From T3Sed10-213 sp012519365 (GTDB lineage: Bacteria > Planctomycetota > Phycisphaerae > Sedimentisphaerales > Anaerohalosphaeraceae), in NCBI GenBank assembly GCA_033809355.1, contig JAPXLV010000049.1, positions 1-21,360 of the forward strand: a stretch of 21,360 nucleotides of DNA, written 5' to 3'. The notes under the pieces were generated by a model. It had not been told where the DNA came from, did no database searches, and worked only from the letters and a program-made list of their open reading frames with translations. Shown piece by piece: positions 21,274 to 21,360 of the stretch (the stretch's first letter is position 1; each line of letters opens with the position of its first letter). Both the position numbers and the translations under genes were made by a program.

Positions 21274-21360
21274 GCGTGTCCCCAAAAACTGGACAGGGGT
21301 TTAAGGTGGAGTTGTTTTCGGGTATACTGGAGCGAAAAGCCCAGAAAGGAACTCGAAACA
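21269..21360 (+). mobile_element. Left end of a probable IS3-family insertion sequence (continues beyond the window)
   Basis: The stretch TGTAAGCGTGTCCCC followed by AAAAACTGGACA has the look of IS3-family terminal inverted repeats. It is followed by a TATACT -10-like box (21323-21328) and GAAAGGA (21344-21350), a Shine-Dalgarno for a transposase orfA that should start just past 21360. The exact first base (about 21269-21278) cannot be set without the other end and the target duplication. Confidence 0.65.

Overview
The window reads as chromosomal DNA of a Gram-negative-type heterotrophic bacterium. I place it tentatively in the Planctomycetota, class Phycisphaerae. This rests on the mix of secreted DUF1080, choice-of-anchor-D and SpoIVB-peptidase-S55 proteins with ordinary housekeeping genes, and on overall protein style. 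It is an inference, because no rRNA or other marker lies in the window. Base composition is moderately GC-rich in genes and AT-rich between them. Good Shine-Dalgarno sites and sigma70-like promoters are visible in front of several genes.

Left end (1-970): an internally deleted, frameshifted IS1380-family transposase remnant, followed by a 55-codon minus-strand gene for a secreted coiled-coil peptide that looks like the broken front of a larger envelope protein. From 861 to 5180 there is a secreted HYDIN/choice-of-anchor-D protein (minus) with its own promoter and a clean terminator, a secreted DUF1080 glycoside-hydrolase-like protein (plus), a DEAD-box RNA helicase (plus) and a single-domain response regulator (minus).

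Middle (5300-12780): a minus-strand run of a secreted SpoIVB-type S55 peptidase protein, a large beta-propeller protein and a class I fumarate hydratase alpha subunit. Divergent from it are a membrane-anchored TPR protein (plus) and then the 23S pseudouridine synthase rluD (plus). The promoters of the S55 operon and the TPR gene face away from each other with -35 boxes that share a base. The roughly 350-base gap before rluD holds a short direct repeat and an inverted repeat that could form a branched RNA.

Right part (12800-20440): everything is on the minus strand. A two-gene glycan operon pairs an exported GH53 endo-galactanase with a GH13 alpha-amylase that lacks a signal peptide. Next to it, transcribed in the order pheA, tpiA, secG, yicC, gmk, rpoZ, coaC, is a compact housekeeping block covering phenylalanine synthesis, glycolysis, protein export, RNA decay, GMP phosphorylation, RNA polymerase omega and coenzyme A synthesis. 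A row of five heptamer repeats lies in the gmk-rpoZ spacer and a strong hairpin straddles the tpiA stop codon.

Right end (20700-21360): a low-specificity threonine aldolase gene is cut off before its PLP lysine by what looks like the left end of an IS3-family element, whose first transposase gene should begin just beyond the window. I found no CRISPR array, tRNA, rRNA or phage module. The least described candidates are the S55-propeller pair, the structured gap before rluD and the two IS-associated gene disruptions.
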